Shown here piece by piece: positions 1 to 8,123 of a DNA stretch of 64,000 nt; the first letter of the stretch is position 1, and every line of letters starts with the position of its first letter. A program made the position numbers and the translations under genes. Source of the stretch: Nitrospira sp. (GTDB lineage: Bacteria; Nitrospirota; Nitrospiria; Nitrospirales; Nitrospiraceae); NCBI GenBank assembly GCA_022842445.1, contig JALHPO010000002.1, forward strand, positions 1-64,000. The letters are read 5' to 3'. The notes beneath the pieces are model-generated. The model was not told where the DNA came from and did not search any database. It worked only from the letters and a program-made list of their open reading frames with translations.

Positions 1-113
1 TCGAGTTTCTTGAGGTCGCCGTGGATACGGATCATCGGCGGCTCTCCTGCGCTGATGTGACAATCCGATGCGCCTTCTTTCACCGAGAACGTGAGCAGCT
101 TCGAAATATCCAT
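1..113 (-). CDS. pilT: Twitching motility ATPase PilT, N-terminal fragment (runs off the left edge)
   Basis: The minus strand reads ATG at 113 and stays open to the window edge, giving 37 residues that begin MDISKLLTFSVKEGASD and continue with the CHISAGEPPMIRIHGD segment. This is the typical opening of the PilT/PilU retraction ATPases (family form: ELL..V..GASDLH.SAG.PP..R..G). A GGAG Shine-Dalgarno lies eight bases before the ATG. PilT powers type IV pilus retraction at the inner membrane, which fits the pilin gene further right. The catalytic Walker motifs lie outside the window, so PilT cannot be separated from PilU, and a PilB-like start is less likely. Confidence 0.8.
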   Translation of the reverse strand, partial: MDISKLLTFSVKEGASDCHISAGEPPMIRIHGDLKKL

Positions 114-315
114 CGAGATTACTCCGTCATGAGATTATCGGGTTTCCTGAACGGGCATAGGCTTGAAGGAAAACAGCGGCGGTCACGAAGTAGCAATGTG
201 TCGATCGGGCCGTTCAATCTAAGCCTGACTGCTTGTGTTCAAGTACTGGTGTGCATCATGCCATAGCGAACTGAGAAGGCAAGAAAATAGCTGGAAGATG
301 CGGCGTGATATGTCG

Positions 316-1476
316 TCAGAGTAGACCGGTTGCCTGTCCTGCCGACTCAAAAGCGCGGAGGGCTGCATCGATATGATCTGTCGTGTGTTCCGATGTCACA
401 GTGACACGGATACGGCTGGTATCGTCAGGAACGGTGGGTGGCCTGATGGCCGGCGCATAGACTCCATGCGCCAACAAGTGTTCGGCGAAGGCTACGGCCG
501 AGGCCGCATCACCGATCAGGATGGGAAGGATAGGGCTGATTGTTTCGGTCATGCGGAACCCAATCCGTTGCAGCCCTTGAAACAGACGTTGCCGATTGGA
601 CCATAGACGGGCCCGCCGGTCGGGCTCCCGTTGAATGATGGCAAGAGCGGCACCCGCTGCTGCGGCTGTACTGGGCGGAGAAGCAGTGGTAAAGAGAAAC
701 GGACGGGCGGTATTGAGCAGATATTCGACCATGTCACGGGGCCCTGCGAGATAGGCGCCGCTGCTCCCCAGCGCTTTACCCAACGTCCCCATATGAAAGC
801 TGATCTCGTGTTCCACTCCAAAATGTTCGAGCGTCCCTCGACCGGTTGCACCCATGACGCCAGTCCCATGTGCGTCATCGACATACAGCATCGCATCGTA
901 TCGCTTGGCCAGCGAGGCCAACTCCGGTAGCGGAGCCAGATCGCCATCCATGCTGAAGAGCCCATCGGTGACGATCAACGCAGGCCTATTCGATGACCGC
1001 CGTTTCAACAGCGATTCAACATGGCTGCTGTCGCGATGGCGATAGACCCGGAAATCCGCCCCGCTCAGTCTGCAGCCATCGATGAGACTGGCATGGCACA
1101 ATCGATCCGCCAGAATAAGTCCCTTGCGACCGATCAACCTGGGAATGATGCCAAGGTTCGCCAAGTATCCCGATCCAAATAAGAGCACGGACTCCGTCCC
1201 CTTGAAGCGGGCCAAGGCAGATTCCAGTTCTTCATGCGGCGGGAGCGTGCCGCAAATCAGGCGCGACGCACCGGCGCCGGTTCCATATTGTTCGGTTGCG
1301 CGGACCGCAGCTTGGATAACGGCAGGGTGTATCGCAAGTCCCAGGTAATCATTGGAGCAGAGGAGAATGATAGACCGCCCGCCAAATTGAACGGTCGCGC
1401 CTGTTCCGGAGCTCAGTGTTCTCAGTCGGCGAGTCAATGAGTCATCGGCCATCTGTCGGAGTTTTTCCTGAAACAT
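316..1476 (-). CDS. bioF: 8-amino-7-oxononanoate synthase
   Basis: A 386-residue fold-type I PLP enzyme of the alpha-oxoamine synthase family. It condenses pimeloyl-ACP or pimeloyl-CoA with L-alanine to give KAPA, the first committed step of biotin ring assembly, in the cytosol. Visible features are the CSNDYLGLA opening, the YGTGAGASRLICG loop, the DDAHGTG motif near residues 200-206 and the PLP lysine in TLGKALGSSGAY (Lys234). Length is normal for BioF. The other members (2-amino-3-ketobutyrate ligase, ALA synthase) share the fold, but the N-terminal region and length fit BioF best. No other bio gene is visible; upstream lies a divergent TPR gene. A short AGGA precedes the ATG. Confidence 0.88.
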   Translation of the reverse strand: MFQEKLRQMADDSLTRRLRTLSSGTGATVQFGGRSIILLCSNDYLGLAIHPAVIQAAVRATEQYGTGAGASRLICGTLPPHEELESALARFKGTESVLLFGSGYLANLGIIPRLIGRKGLILADRLCHASLIDGCRLSGADFRVYRHRDSSHVESLLKRRSSNRPALIVTDGLFSMDGDLAPLPELASLAKRYDAMLYVDDAHGTGVMGATGRGTLEHFGVEHEISFHMGTLGKALGSSGAYLAGPRDMVEYLLNTARPFLFTTASPPSTAAAAGAALAIIQREPDRRARLWSNRQRLFQGLQRIGFRMTETISPILPILIGDAASAVAFAEHLLAHGVYAPAIRPPTVPDDTSRIRVTVTSEHTTDHIDAALRAFESAGQATGLL

Positions 1477-1517
1477 GTCGTCCTAGCAGACTGCGTGCAC
1501 GGTATGTGCCCATTGCA

Positions 1518-1547
1518 TTGACAACGCGAATGCCTCCCTAGTATAAA
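1518..1547 (+). promoter_or_regulatory. Sigma-70-type promoter for the TPR gene
   Basis: A perfect TTGACA (1518-1523) is followed after 18 bases by TATAAA (1542-1547), about 55 bases before the ATG at 1604. It lies between the divergent bioF and TPR genes and points at the latter. It was found by eye. Confidence 0.6.
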
Positions 1548-1603
1548 ACACAGGTTTGCACGAATGGAATGTGCGTTCTTCGATTAGCCGAGGCGATGAC
1601 ATA

Positions 1604-2377
1604 ATGACCTATCGTATCAAAGTGCCGCCGCGATCGTTACCGGTCGATGAGGCTCACATGGTGAGCAGTTTGGAGCACCAACTCATCGGTCTCAAAGAGT
1701 ACCGGTGGCCGTTACTCGTAGGGTGCGCATTGCTGGTATTGGTAGGCGCCGGCGTCTGGGGCGTCTTATGGTATGAGGGGCAAGCGGCGAGCAAAGCCCG
1801 CGATATTGAGCGTGAAGCCACTCTCCATTACCTCACACGCCCCGGCAATGATCCGAAAAAGACCGAGCACAACCTTGCGCAAGCGGTTACGCTGTATACG
1901 AGAATCGTGGACGAATATCCGCGGACTCCGTCCGCGCCGATTGCCCTATTCAGCCTGGGAAATGCCTTGATGGAAAGCAATCAAGTGGATGCCGCCATCG
2001 CCGCCTATACACGGTTTCTTTCGGCCTATGGCTCGAATGCGCCGCTGGCCAGTTTAGTACAGCAAAAACTCGCTTATGCCTACCTATCGAAGGGCGATCG
2101 AGACCAGGCGGCAAAATCCTATACCGCGATTCTTGACAACCCTGCCTCCGCCAATCGTGATCAAGCCATGTTCGAACTGGCTCGGCTCGAGGAAAGTCGA
2201 TCGCAATTGGACGAGGCGCTGAAACGATACCAGGATCTTATAAAGACCTATCCCAACTCTCCATTCGCGAGCGAAGCGGCCATTCGCGAGAAAATCTTCG
2301 ATGCCAGAAAGGCACATGAGACGACTCCAGCTGCGACCGCCGCGCCTGCTGTATCCAAGACTCCTGCCAAGCCCTAA
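1604..2377 (+). CDS. Membrane-anchored tetratricopeptide repeat protein (YfgM-like layout)
   Basis: A 257-residue protein. The frame opens upstream at 1556, but the ATG at 1604 has a GAGG ten bases before it and gives a natural N-terminus. One transmembrane helix follows a short cytoplasmic segment (around residues 37-60, rich in L, V, A and G). The remainder is helical repeats with TPR signatures: ALFSLGNALMESNQVDAAIAAY, LAYAYLSKGDRDQA and FELARLEESRSQLDEALKRY. The C-terminus is an Ala/Pro/Thr-rich tail. The topology resembles YfgM/PpiD-associated or Tol-Pal-type TPR proteins that scaffold envelope complexes; the exact partner is unknown. It has its own promoter and no operon partner downstream on this strand. 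Confidence 0.7.
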   Translation: MTYRIKVPPRSLPVDEAHMVSSLEHQLIGLKEYRWPLLVGCALLVLVGAGVWGVLWYEGQAASKARDIEREATLHYLTRPGNDPKKTEHNLAQAVTLYTRIVDEYPRTPSAPIALFSLGNALMESNQVDAAIAAYTRFLSAYGSNAPLASLVQQKLAYAYLSKGDRDQAAKSYTAILDNPASANRDQAMFELARLEESRSQLDEALKRYQDLIKTYPNSPFASEAAIREKIFDARKAHETTPAATAAPAVSKTPAKP

Positions 2378-2628
2378 TCGGCAGTTTGCATCAACAATAG
2401 AACCGCCCCTGCGAATGTGACCCGTGCGTGGCTACGTACGGACAGATCGTTTCCTGCGACAGCATCCCTGTCCTATCGAGACCGGGGAGCCGTCGACCGT
2501 CATGGTCGTCCTCACCGCGTCCGGTCAATGCATTAGATGAGTATGTGACAAATGTAGCGGGGTGTGCTTTGTAGGATGCATCCAGCGGCGCCTAAAACTC
2601 GTGCATGCCTTCCCAGCAGCACTCAGAG

Positions 2629-3936
2629 CTAACGGGCGATCAGAAGAGAATCTCCGGCTTTGATGACGGGGCTAGAAATGTTATTCCGTGCCTTGAGCGT
2701 TTTCAACGGCACGTGAAATCGTTTGGAGACCTTTTCTAACGTGTCTCCGTTGCGGACACGGTATCGTTGCGACGACTTGTTCTTGACGTGGTGAGACTTC
2801 ACCGAAGGAAGGGGAGGGAATTTGTAAGAGGGGATTCGATCCAGGACTGCCATGACTTTCGCACCTGTTCCGACAGGAACTTTGAGCTGATACGCAGAAT
2901 CATCAGGAGGCGTCGCATCGCGGCGCAGCTCGGGATTCAACAAACGAAGCTCTTCATACGGAATGCCGGTTGCATTGGCAATCGCCCGGAAATGCATCGC
3001 GCGATCGACAGCGACTTCTTCAAACTGGTGTGGAGGTGCCGGCGTTTGGCTGAATCCATATTGGTCAAGATTCCGAGCAATGATGGTCGCCGCCATAATT
3101 CGAGGCACGTACTGCTTGGTTTCTTGGCGGATCAGCTTGGTTTTTGAAATATCCGAGAAGGTCTCGCCTTGGATCTTGTGCAATGCGCGCATCACTTTGC
3201 CTTCGCCTGCATTGTACGCGGCCATCGCCAATGGCCAGGTCCCAAACATGTCATACAGGTCCTTCAGGTACCTGGCTGCGGCCACGGTTGACTTAATGGG
3301 ATCGCGCCGTTCGTCGACATAATGGTCGATCCGAAGCCCGTAGACCTTTCCAGTTCCTTTCATGAACTGCCAGGGGCCGGTGGCTTTGGCTCGTGAATAG
3401 GCATAGGGATTGAACCCGCTTTCGACCAACGACAGATGAACCAAGTCGCTCGGGAGACCGAACTCAGCAAATATCGTTTCAACAAGCGGACGGTATCGAC
3501 TGAGACGCAACAGCCATTGTTCAAACCGGCCTCTGATCGATGTATTGAAGTACCGGATGTGGCTGTCTACGGCAGGGTCGCGAACAACGGGAATGTTGTA
3601 GAATGTTGCGCTTGATTCGGCCATTGCAGCCGATAACTCGGAAGTGTCTGCAGATGAGCCGGTATGGTTTGCATCGGCCGGCGACGCGACGGTTTTGCCG
3701 GTAGTGTTGGCCGTAGCTTCTCCGGTCGATGGGAGATCTGGAGGAGCGCCGGTCAACTCCGGTTCGAGGGGAACAAGATTAGAGTCAAGATCGTCATCGT
3801 CCTGGGTAGCCGCCTGCGCGTCTTGGCCTGCGGTGGCAGTTTCGGCACGACCAACCCCCGTTAGTGGTGAAAGCGATACAGCAAGAAAGAGCAACCCCAT
3901 TGGCAGGATGTCTACGGTTCGAAGTCTGGATGTCAT
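2629..3936 (-). CDS. mltD: Membrane-bound lytic murein transglycosylase D with C-terminal LysM
   Basis: A 435-residue exported protein. The start chosen is the ATG at 3936 (GAGG eight bases upstream) rather than the TTG one codon earlier. A signal peptide (to about residue 31) precedes an Asp/Pro/Thr-rich spacer. Then comes an SLT domain with the catalytic glutamate in SLVESGFNPYAYS, the GPWQFM motif and the AAYNAGEG motif, and a C-terminal LysM module starting YRVRNGDTLEKVSKRF. Such enzymes cleave the MurNAc-GlcNAc bond to form 1,6-anhydro-MurNAc ends during wall remodelling. E. coli MltD is a lipoprotein with two LysM; here I see one clear LysM and no lipobox. Confidence 0.85.
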   Translation of the reverse strand: MTSRLRTVDILPMGLLFLAVSLSPLTGVGRAETATAGQDAQAATQDDDDLDSNLVPLEPELTGAPPDLPSTGEATANTTGKTVASPADANHTGSSADTSELSAAMAESSATFYNIPVVRDPAVDSHIRYFNTSIRGRFEQWLLRLSRYRPLVETIFAEFGLPSDLVHLSLVESGFNPYAYSRAKATGPWQFMKGTGKVYGLRIDHYVDERRDPIKSTVAAARYLKDLYDMFGTWPLAMAAYNAGEGKVMRALHKIQGETFSDISKTKLIRQETKQYVPRIMAATIIARNLDQYGFSQTPAPPHQFEEVAVDRAMHFRAIANATGIPYEELRLLNPELRRDATPPDDSAYQLKVPVGTGAKVMAVLDRIPSYKFPPLPSVKSHHVKNKSSQRYRVRNGDTLEKVSKRFHVPLKTLKARNNISSPVIKAGDSLLIAR

Positions 3937-3980
3937 CAATATGGCCTCGTCATGAAGAGTTATGAAGACTGAGTGGGGTT

Positions 3981-4009
3981 AGACTATCGGGGTATCACAT
4001 GCTTGTCAA
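3981..4009 (-). promoter_or_regulatory. Sigma-70-type promoter for mltD
   Basis: On the minus strand TTGACA (plus 4004-4009) and TAGTCT (plus 3981-3986) are separated by exactly 17 bases, about 45 bases before the mltD ATG. It sits in the 305-base gap between mltD and the aminotransferase gene, which otherwise holds only the candidate forward promoter listed next. Confidence 0.55.
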
Positions 4010-4156
4010 GAAATCGAACAGGGAAGGCGCACCCCCCGTTCGTGTCAACACACACTGCATCGTGTTCTTGTACGTATTCCCAACCCAGTGAGTGGAGTAC
4101 TCTTTCGATTGAAAGTGAAAAGTCCTGAAAACATCATCGGTTGTGCGGGCGATTTC

Positions 4157-4186
4157 TTGACAGCTTCCCATTGCAAATGGTAGCGT
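4157..4186 (+). promoter_or_regulatory. Candidate promoter for the aminotransferase-serA-hisZ-dnaB run
   Basis: TTGACA (4157-4162) is followed after 18 bases by TAGCGT (4181-4186), which keeps the first two and last bases of the -10 consensus. It lies 55 bases before the ATG at 4242. The -10 is weak. Confidence 0.35.
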
Positions 4187-4241
4187 ACCGCCTCTTTTTC
4201 AAGTTGCCCCCCATCAGGTGTTATCGAAGGAGGATCGATCC

Positions 4242-5384
4242 ATGTTGAAGCGGTATTTGCTGGCTCCCGGCCCAACGCCTGTGCCGCCGGAAGTGCTCCT
4301 GGCGATGGCCCGGCCCATGATTCATCATCGAGCGCCGGAATTCGATCCGATCTTTGCTGAGGTCAGGGAAGGCCTGAAGTGGTTGTTCCAGACTCGTGGC
4401 GATGTGTTGATGCTTGCAGCATCCGGCACCGGCGGGATGGAAGGCTCTGTCTCAAACTTTCTGTCTCCCGGCGACAAGGCCTTGTGTATAAATGCCGGAA
4501 AATTTGGAGAGCGCTGGGGCAAACTGTGCAAAACCTTCGGCGCGCAGGCGACTGAATTAAAGGTGGAATGGGGCCATGCTGTCGATCCACAGCAAGTGGC
4601 CGACGCACTCAAGAAAGATCCTTCTATTAAAGCGGTCTATATGCAGGCGAGCGAAACATCCACCGGCGTCTCGCACGACATCAAAGCCGTGGGGGAAATC
4701 GTCAAGGGATATGAAGGGACAATCCTCGTAGTCGATGCCATTACCGCGCTGGGAGTATTCGATATCAAGACCGATGCGTGGGGCTTGGATGTGGTTATCA
4801 CCGGTTCGCAGAAAGCGTTGATGCTACCGCCCGGCATGGCATTCGTCAGCGTCAGCGACAAGGCCTGGGCAATGGCGGATAAGGCCAAGAACGCCGCCTT
4901 CTATTTCAATTTCAAGAAAGAGCGCGAGAATCAGGCCAAGAACCAAACCCTCTTCACTCCGACCGTTTCGTTAATCATCGGCCTTCAGGAAGTCTTTAAA
5001 ATCATGAAAGCAGAAGGGCTGGATAAGATGTTCGCTCGGCAGGGTCGGCTGGCCCTGGCAATGCGAGAGGGCATTAAGGCAGCCGGCTTGGCACTGTTTC
5101 CCAAGGAATCGCCCAGCGATGCCTTGACTGCGGTATGTGCGCCGGACGGCGTGGATGGGCAGGCGATCTATAAGAATCTTCGAGTTCAGTACGGCATGAC
5201 GGCTGCGGGCGGACAAGATCATCTCAAGGGGAAAATTTTCCGTCTGTCGCATATGGGATATGCGGACACGTTCGATGTCATTACCGCATTGGCCGCGACT
5301 GAAATGGTCTTGAAGGGACTCGGCCATCCCGTCAAACTGGGCAGCGGTGTGGGCAAAGCACAAGAAATCTTGATGGCGAAGTAA
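4242..5384 (+). CDS. Class V (alanine-glyoxylate / serine-pyruvate type) aminotransferase
   Basis: A 380-residue PLP enzyme. The start at 4242 has a perfect AAGGAGG (4227-4233) eight bases upstream; the open frame begins 24 bases earlier. It shows the family opening LLAPGPTPVPPEVL, the SGTGGMEG phosphate-binding loop, the ETSTGV segment, the VVDAITALG aspartate motif and the PLP lysine in TGSQKALMLPPG (Lys191). It ends 12 bases before the adenine of the chosen serA start, so the two are probably cotranscribed. Members of this branch include serine-glyoxylate aminotransferases and archaeal-type enzymes that transaminate phosphohydroxypyruvate. The serA linkage suggests, by inference, that this is the phosphoserine or serine aminotransferase here. 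Substrate cannot be read from sequence. Confidence 0.82.
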   Translation: MLKRYLLAPGPTPVPPEVLLAMARPMIHHRAPEFDPIFAEVREGLKWLFQTRGDVLMLAASGTGGMEGSVSNFLSPGDKALCINAGKFGERWGKLCKTFGAQATELKVEWGHAVDPQQVADALKKDPSIKAVYMQASETSTGVSHDIKAVGEIVKGYEGTILVVDAITALGVFDIKTDAWGLDVVITGSQKALMLPPGMAFVSVSDKAWAMADKAKNAAFYFNFKKERENQAKNQTLFTPTVSLIIGLQEVFKIMKAEGLDKMFARQGRLALAMREGIKAAGLALFPKESPSDALTAVCAPDGVDGQAIYKNLRVQYGMTAAGGQDHLKGKIFRLSHMGYADTFDVITALAATEMVLKGLGHPVKLGSGVGKAQEILMAK

Positions 5385-5401
5385 CCGGACGAGGCATGCG
5401 C

Positions 5402-7000
5402 ATGAGTGCAGCAGGAATGAAGATTCTGATCAGCGACAGTTTGTCGACGCAGGGTGTCGAGCTCCTTCAAAAAGCCGGATTCACCGTCGTGGTGAAATCC
5501 AAAATGCCGAAAGAGGAGCTGTACCGGGAGATCAAGGATGCCGATGGGCTGATCGTGCGCTCCGGCACGAAAGTTACGGCGGACTTGATTGCGGCCGCAG
5601 AAAAGCTCAAGGTCGTCGGCCGAGCCGGGTCCGGACTGGATAATGTCGATACTCCGGCAGCTACCCGCCGCGGCATCGTGGTGATGAATACGCCGGGCGG
5701 CAACACCGTGACGACGGCCGAACATACTATGTCGATGATCTGCGCAATGAGCCGCCGTATTCCTCAGGCCAGCGCCTCAGTGAAGGCTGGGAAATGGGAA
5801 AAGGACAAGTTCATGGGCGTCGAGCTCTATAATAAGGTGCTCGGCATCATCGGCGCCGGACAAATCGGCAGCCATCTGACGAAACTGGCTCATGGGATCG
5901 GCATGAGCGTGATCGCATTCGACCCCTATTTGGCCCCTGAGCAGGCGGAGAGAATGGGAGTGCGGATGGTCGGGCTGGATGAGCTGTTCCGGCAAGCCGA
6001 CATTATTTCCGTTCATACGCCGCTGACGCCGGAGACCAAGGGCATCGTCAATACCCAAGCCATTGCCACGATGAAGCCCGGTGTGATGATCGTGAACTGT
6101 GCCCGCGGTGGAATCATCAATGAAGGGGATCTGTGCGAGGCATTAAAAACGAAACGCGTGGCGGCTGCGGCATTTGACGTCTTTGAGGAAGAGCCGGTCA
6201 AAGCGGACAATCCGCTGTTGTCGCTGGACAATTTTATCTGCACGCCTCATATCGGGGCACAGACGACCGAAGCGCAAGAAAACGTCGCTGTCGGGATCGC
6301 GGAACAGATCGTCGATTATTTCACCAGAGGCGTGGCAAAGGGAGCGGTCAACATCCCGTCCGTTCCACCGGAACTGCTGGCCCGTCTGCAACCCTTTCTC
6401 ACGTTGGCTGAAAAGCTGGGGGCGCTTCAGATACAATTGTCTCAGGGCGCGATCGAACGAGTGACCGTCGAGTATAGTGGTGAGGTGGCAACCTTATCCG
6501 TCGCCCCCTTGACGATTGCGGTACTGAAGGGGCTGCTCTCGCCGATTATGGAGCATCCTGTGAATTATGTGAACGCTCCGATCGTGGCGAAGGAGCGCGG
6601 CATCGAAGTCAAAGAGGTCAAGATCTCAGATGCCGGAGACTTTACGAGCCTTGTGCGGGTACGAGTCGAAGCCGGGAAGGTGTCGCACCAAGTGGCCGGG
6701 ACGCTCTACCACAAAAAAGAGGCGCGGGTCGTCGAGATCAATCAGTTCAAGGTGGAAATGGTTCCGGAAGGCCACTTGCTGTTCATCCATAACATGGATC
6801 GTCCCGGCGTCATCGGCATGGTTGGAAACGTGTTGGGAGATAACGGCATCAATATCGTGCGGATGCAATGTGCGTTGGAAAAGCGAGGCGGGGATGCCCT
6901 GCTGATCATCGGTTCCGATACGGATTTTCCAGCTGGCGTGTTGAGCCAAATCAAATCCAGCTCCAATATCTTGTCGGTCAAAGTTGCAAATCTCTCCTGA
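5402..7000 (+). CDS. serA: D-3-phosphoglycerate dehydrogenase, long form with ACT domain
   Basis: This enzyme oxidises 3-phosphoglycerate to 3-phosphohydroxypyruvate, the entry step of the phosphorylated serine pathway. The 532-residue protein has the order N-terminal substrate-binding half, NAD domain with GIIGAGQIG (about 148-156), catalytic Arg in CARGG (about 235), Glu in FEEEP (about 264) and His in TPHIGAQT (about 283). An allosteric substrate-binding (ASB) domain and a C-terminal ACT domain (LLFIHNMDRPGVIG onward) follow. The ACT domain implies feedback control by serine or a related amino acid. The frame opens at 5396, but the ATG at 5402 has a better-placed GAGG. It is the second gene of a probable operon. 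Confidence 0.93.
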   Translation: MSAAGMKILISDSLSTQGVELLQKAGFTVVVKSKMPKEELYREIKDADGLIVRSGTKVTADLIAAAEKLKVVGRAGSGLDNVDTPAATRRGIVVMNTPGGNTVTTAEHTMSMICAMSRRIPQASASVKAGKWEKDKFMGVELYNKVLGIIGAGQIGSHLTKLAHGIGMSVIAFDPYLAPEQAERMGVRMVGLDELFRQADIISVHTPLTPETKGIVNTQAIATMKPGVMIVNCARGGIINEGDLCEALKTKRVAAAAFDVFEEEPVKADNPLLSLDNFICTPHIGAQTTEAQENVAVGIAEQIVDYFTRGVAKGAVNIPSVPPELLARLQPFLTLAEKLGALQIQLSQGAIERVTVEYSGEVATLSVAPLTIAVLKGLLSPIMEHPVNYVNAPIVAKERGIEVKEVKISDAGDFTSLVRVRVEAGKVSHQVAGTLYHKKEARVVEINQFKVEMVPEGHLLFIHNMDRPGVIGMVGNVLGDNGINIVRMQCALEKRGGDALLIIGSDTDFPAGVLSQIKSSSNILSVKVANLS

Positions 7001-7025
7001 CACCGGGCGAACCACGTAGACGATT

Positions 7026-8123
7026 ATGGCTTCTGCTCCACCGACGCACAGCGTTCTTTCGGGGCAGAATCAGCCGCTGAGAGAACGGTCTCTCGTTCCA
7101 GCCGGAATGGCGACGATTCTGCCGGAAGCCGCACGACGCTTCCGGAAAATCGAGACCCAGTTGATTGAGTCATTGTCCGGACAGGGCTACGACGAGATCA
7201 TCTTGCCGACATTCGAGTATCTGGATGTCTTGGCCCCAGGTCTCGAACCCGAGCTGGTTGAGAAATGCTACAAAATTCCTGATCGCACGACGGGCCGTAT
7301 TCTCCTTCTCCGCCCGGATGCCACCGCTCAGATTGCCCGTACCGTGGCTATGGGGATGATGGGGGCTCGCATGCCGTTGCGCTTGTCATATCGCACAACG
7401 GTATTCCGTCATGAACCTGAGCACGCCGGGCGGGATCGTGAAATCTTTCAAGTAGGGGCGGAACTCATCGGGGTGGATGATCCGGCATCGGATCGGGAGA
7501 TCATTTCGCTCTTGATCGAGTGCTTACAACGGATCGGTCTGCGATCGTTCAAAGTCTCGATCGGGCACGTGGGATTTTTCAGGCGCTTGCTGACTCGTGC
7601 CGGCTTGTCGGAAGAAGGAAAGAAGCGCGCCGAGCATGCGGCTGCGCGCAAAGACCTTCCCAAGCTTCAGGAGATCTTGGGGCAGGAGCGAATCTCACAG
7701 CGCTTCGGACGGATTATTCTGGAAGCACCGGAACTTTCCGGTAACGCAGAGGTGATTGCGAGAGGGCGCACGCTGGCCGGGAATGACACGGTGCTCCTCC
7801 AATCGCTTGACCGGCTGGCCACGGTGTATCAATCACTCTGCGAGGACGGCTATCAGAACGCGCTGTTTCTCGACTTAGGGGAGTTTCGCGGGTTTGACTA
7901 TTATGACGGTATTGTGTTCGATGTGTTTGCCGAAGGCATCGGTGTCGAGCTCGGCGGCGGCGGTCGCTATAACCATCTGATCGGCAGATTCGGCAGAAAT
8001 CTTCCTTCTACCGGGTTTGCACTGAATGTTGACCGGCTTTTCCGAGGAATCGGATTGTCTCAAAACCATACCGCGCTATCCGGAGAACAACCGGTCGCGG
8101 ACGCCAAGCAGAGGCATCGGTGA
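7026..8123 (+). CDS. hisZ: ATP phosphoribosyltransferase regulatory subunit HisZ
   Basis: A 365-residue paralogue of the class II HisRS catalytic core. It keeps the PAGMATILPEAARR opening, motif 2 (YRTTVFRHEPEHAGRDREIFQVGAE) and a motif 3-like GGGGRYNHLIGRFGR, but stops without the C-terminal anticodon-binding domain. This is the HisZ pattern: the protein joins short-form HisG to make the first enzyme of histidine synthesis and confers histidine feedback inhibition. No hisG is in the window. It overlaps dnaB by four bases (GTGA), so translation of the two is likely coupled. A true HisRS is less likely because of the missing domain. Confidence 0.88.
   Translation: MASAPPTHSVLSGQNQPLRERSLVPAGMATILPEAARRFRKIETQLIESLSGQGYDEIILPTFEYLDVLAPGLEPELVEKCYKIPDRTTGRILLLRPDATAQIARTVAMGMMGARMPLRLSYRTTVFRHEPEHAGRDREIFQVGAELIGVDDPASDREIISLLIECLQRIGLRSFKVSIGHVGFFRRLLTRAGLSEEGKKRAEHAAARKDLPKLQEILGQERISQRFGRIILEAPELSGNAEVIARGRTLAGNDTVLLQSLDRLATVYQSLCEDGYQNALFLDLGEFRGFDYYDGIVFDVFAEGIGVELGGGGRYNHLIGRFGRNLPSTGFALNVDRLFRGIGLSQNHTALSGEQPVADAKQRHR

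Noticed and set aside
21..266. Forward open frame of 81 codons
   Set aside because: It lies opposite the pilT start, which has a clear Shine-Dalgarno and family match; the forward frame has neither.
549..965. 138-codon frame inside bioF
   Set aside because: Same strand, other frame of bioF; the PLP enzyme motifs are all in the bioF frame.
5219..5725. 168-codon reverse frame across the aminotransferase-serA junction
   Set aside because: Antisense shadow; both genes have conserved motifs in the forward frames.
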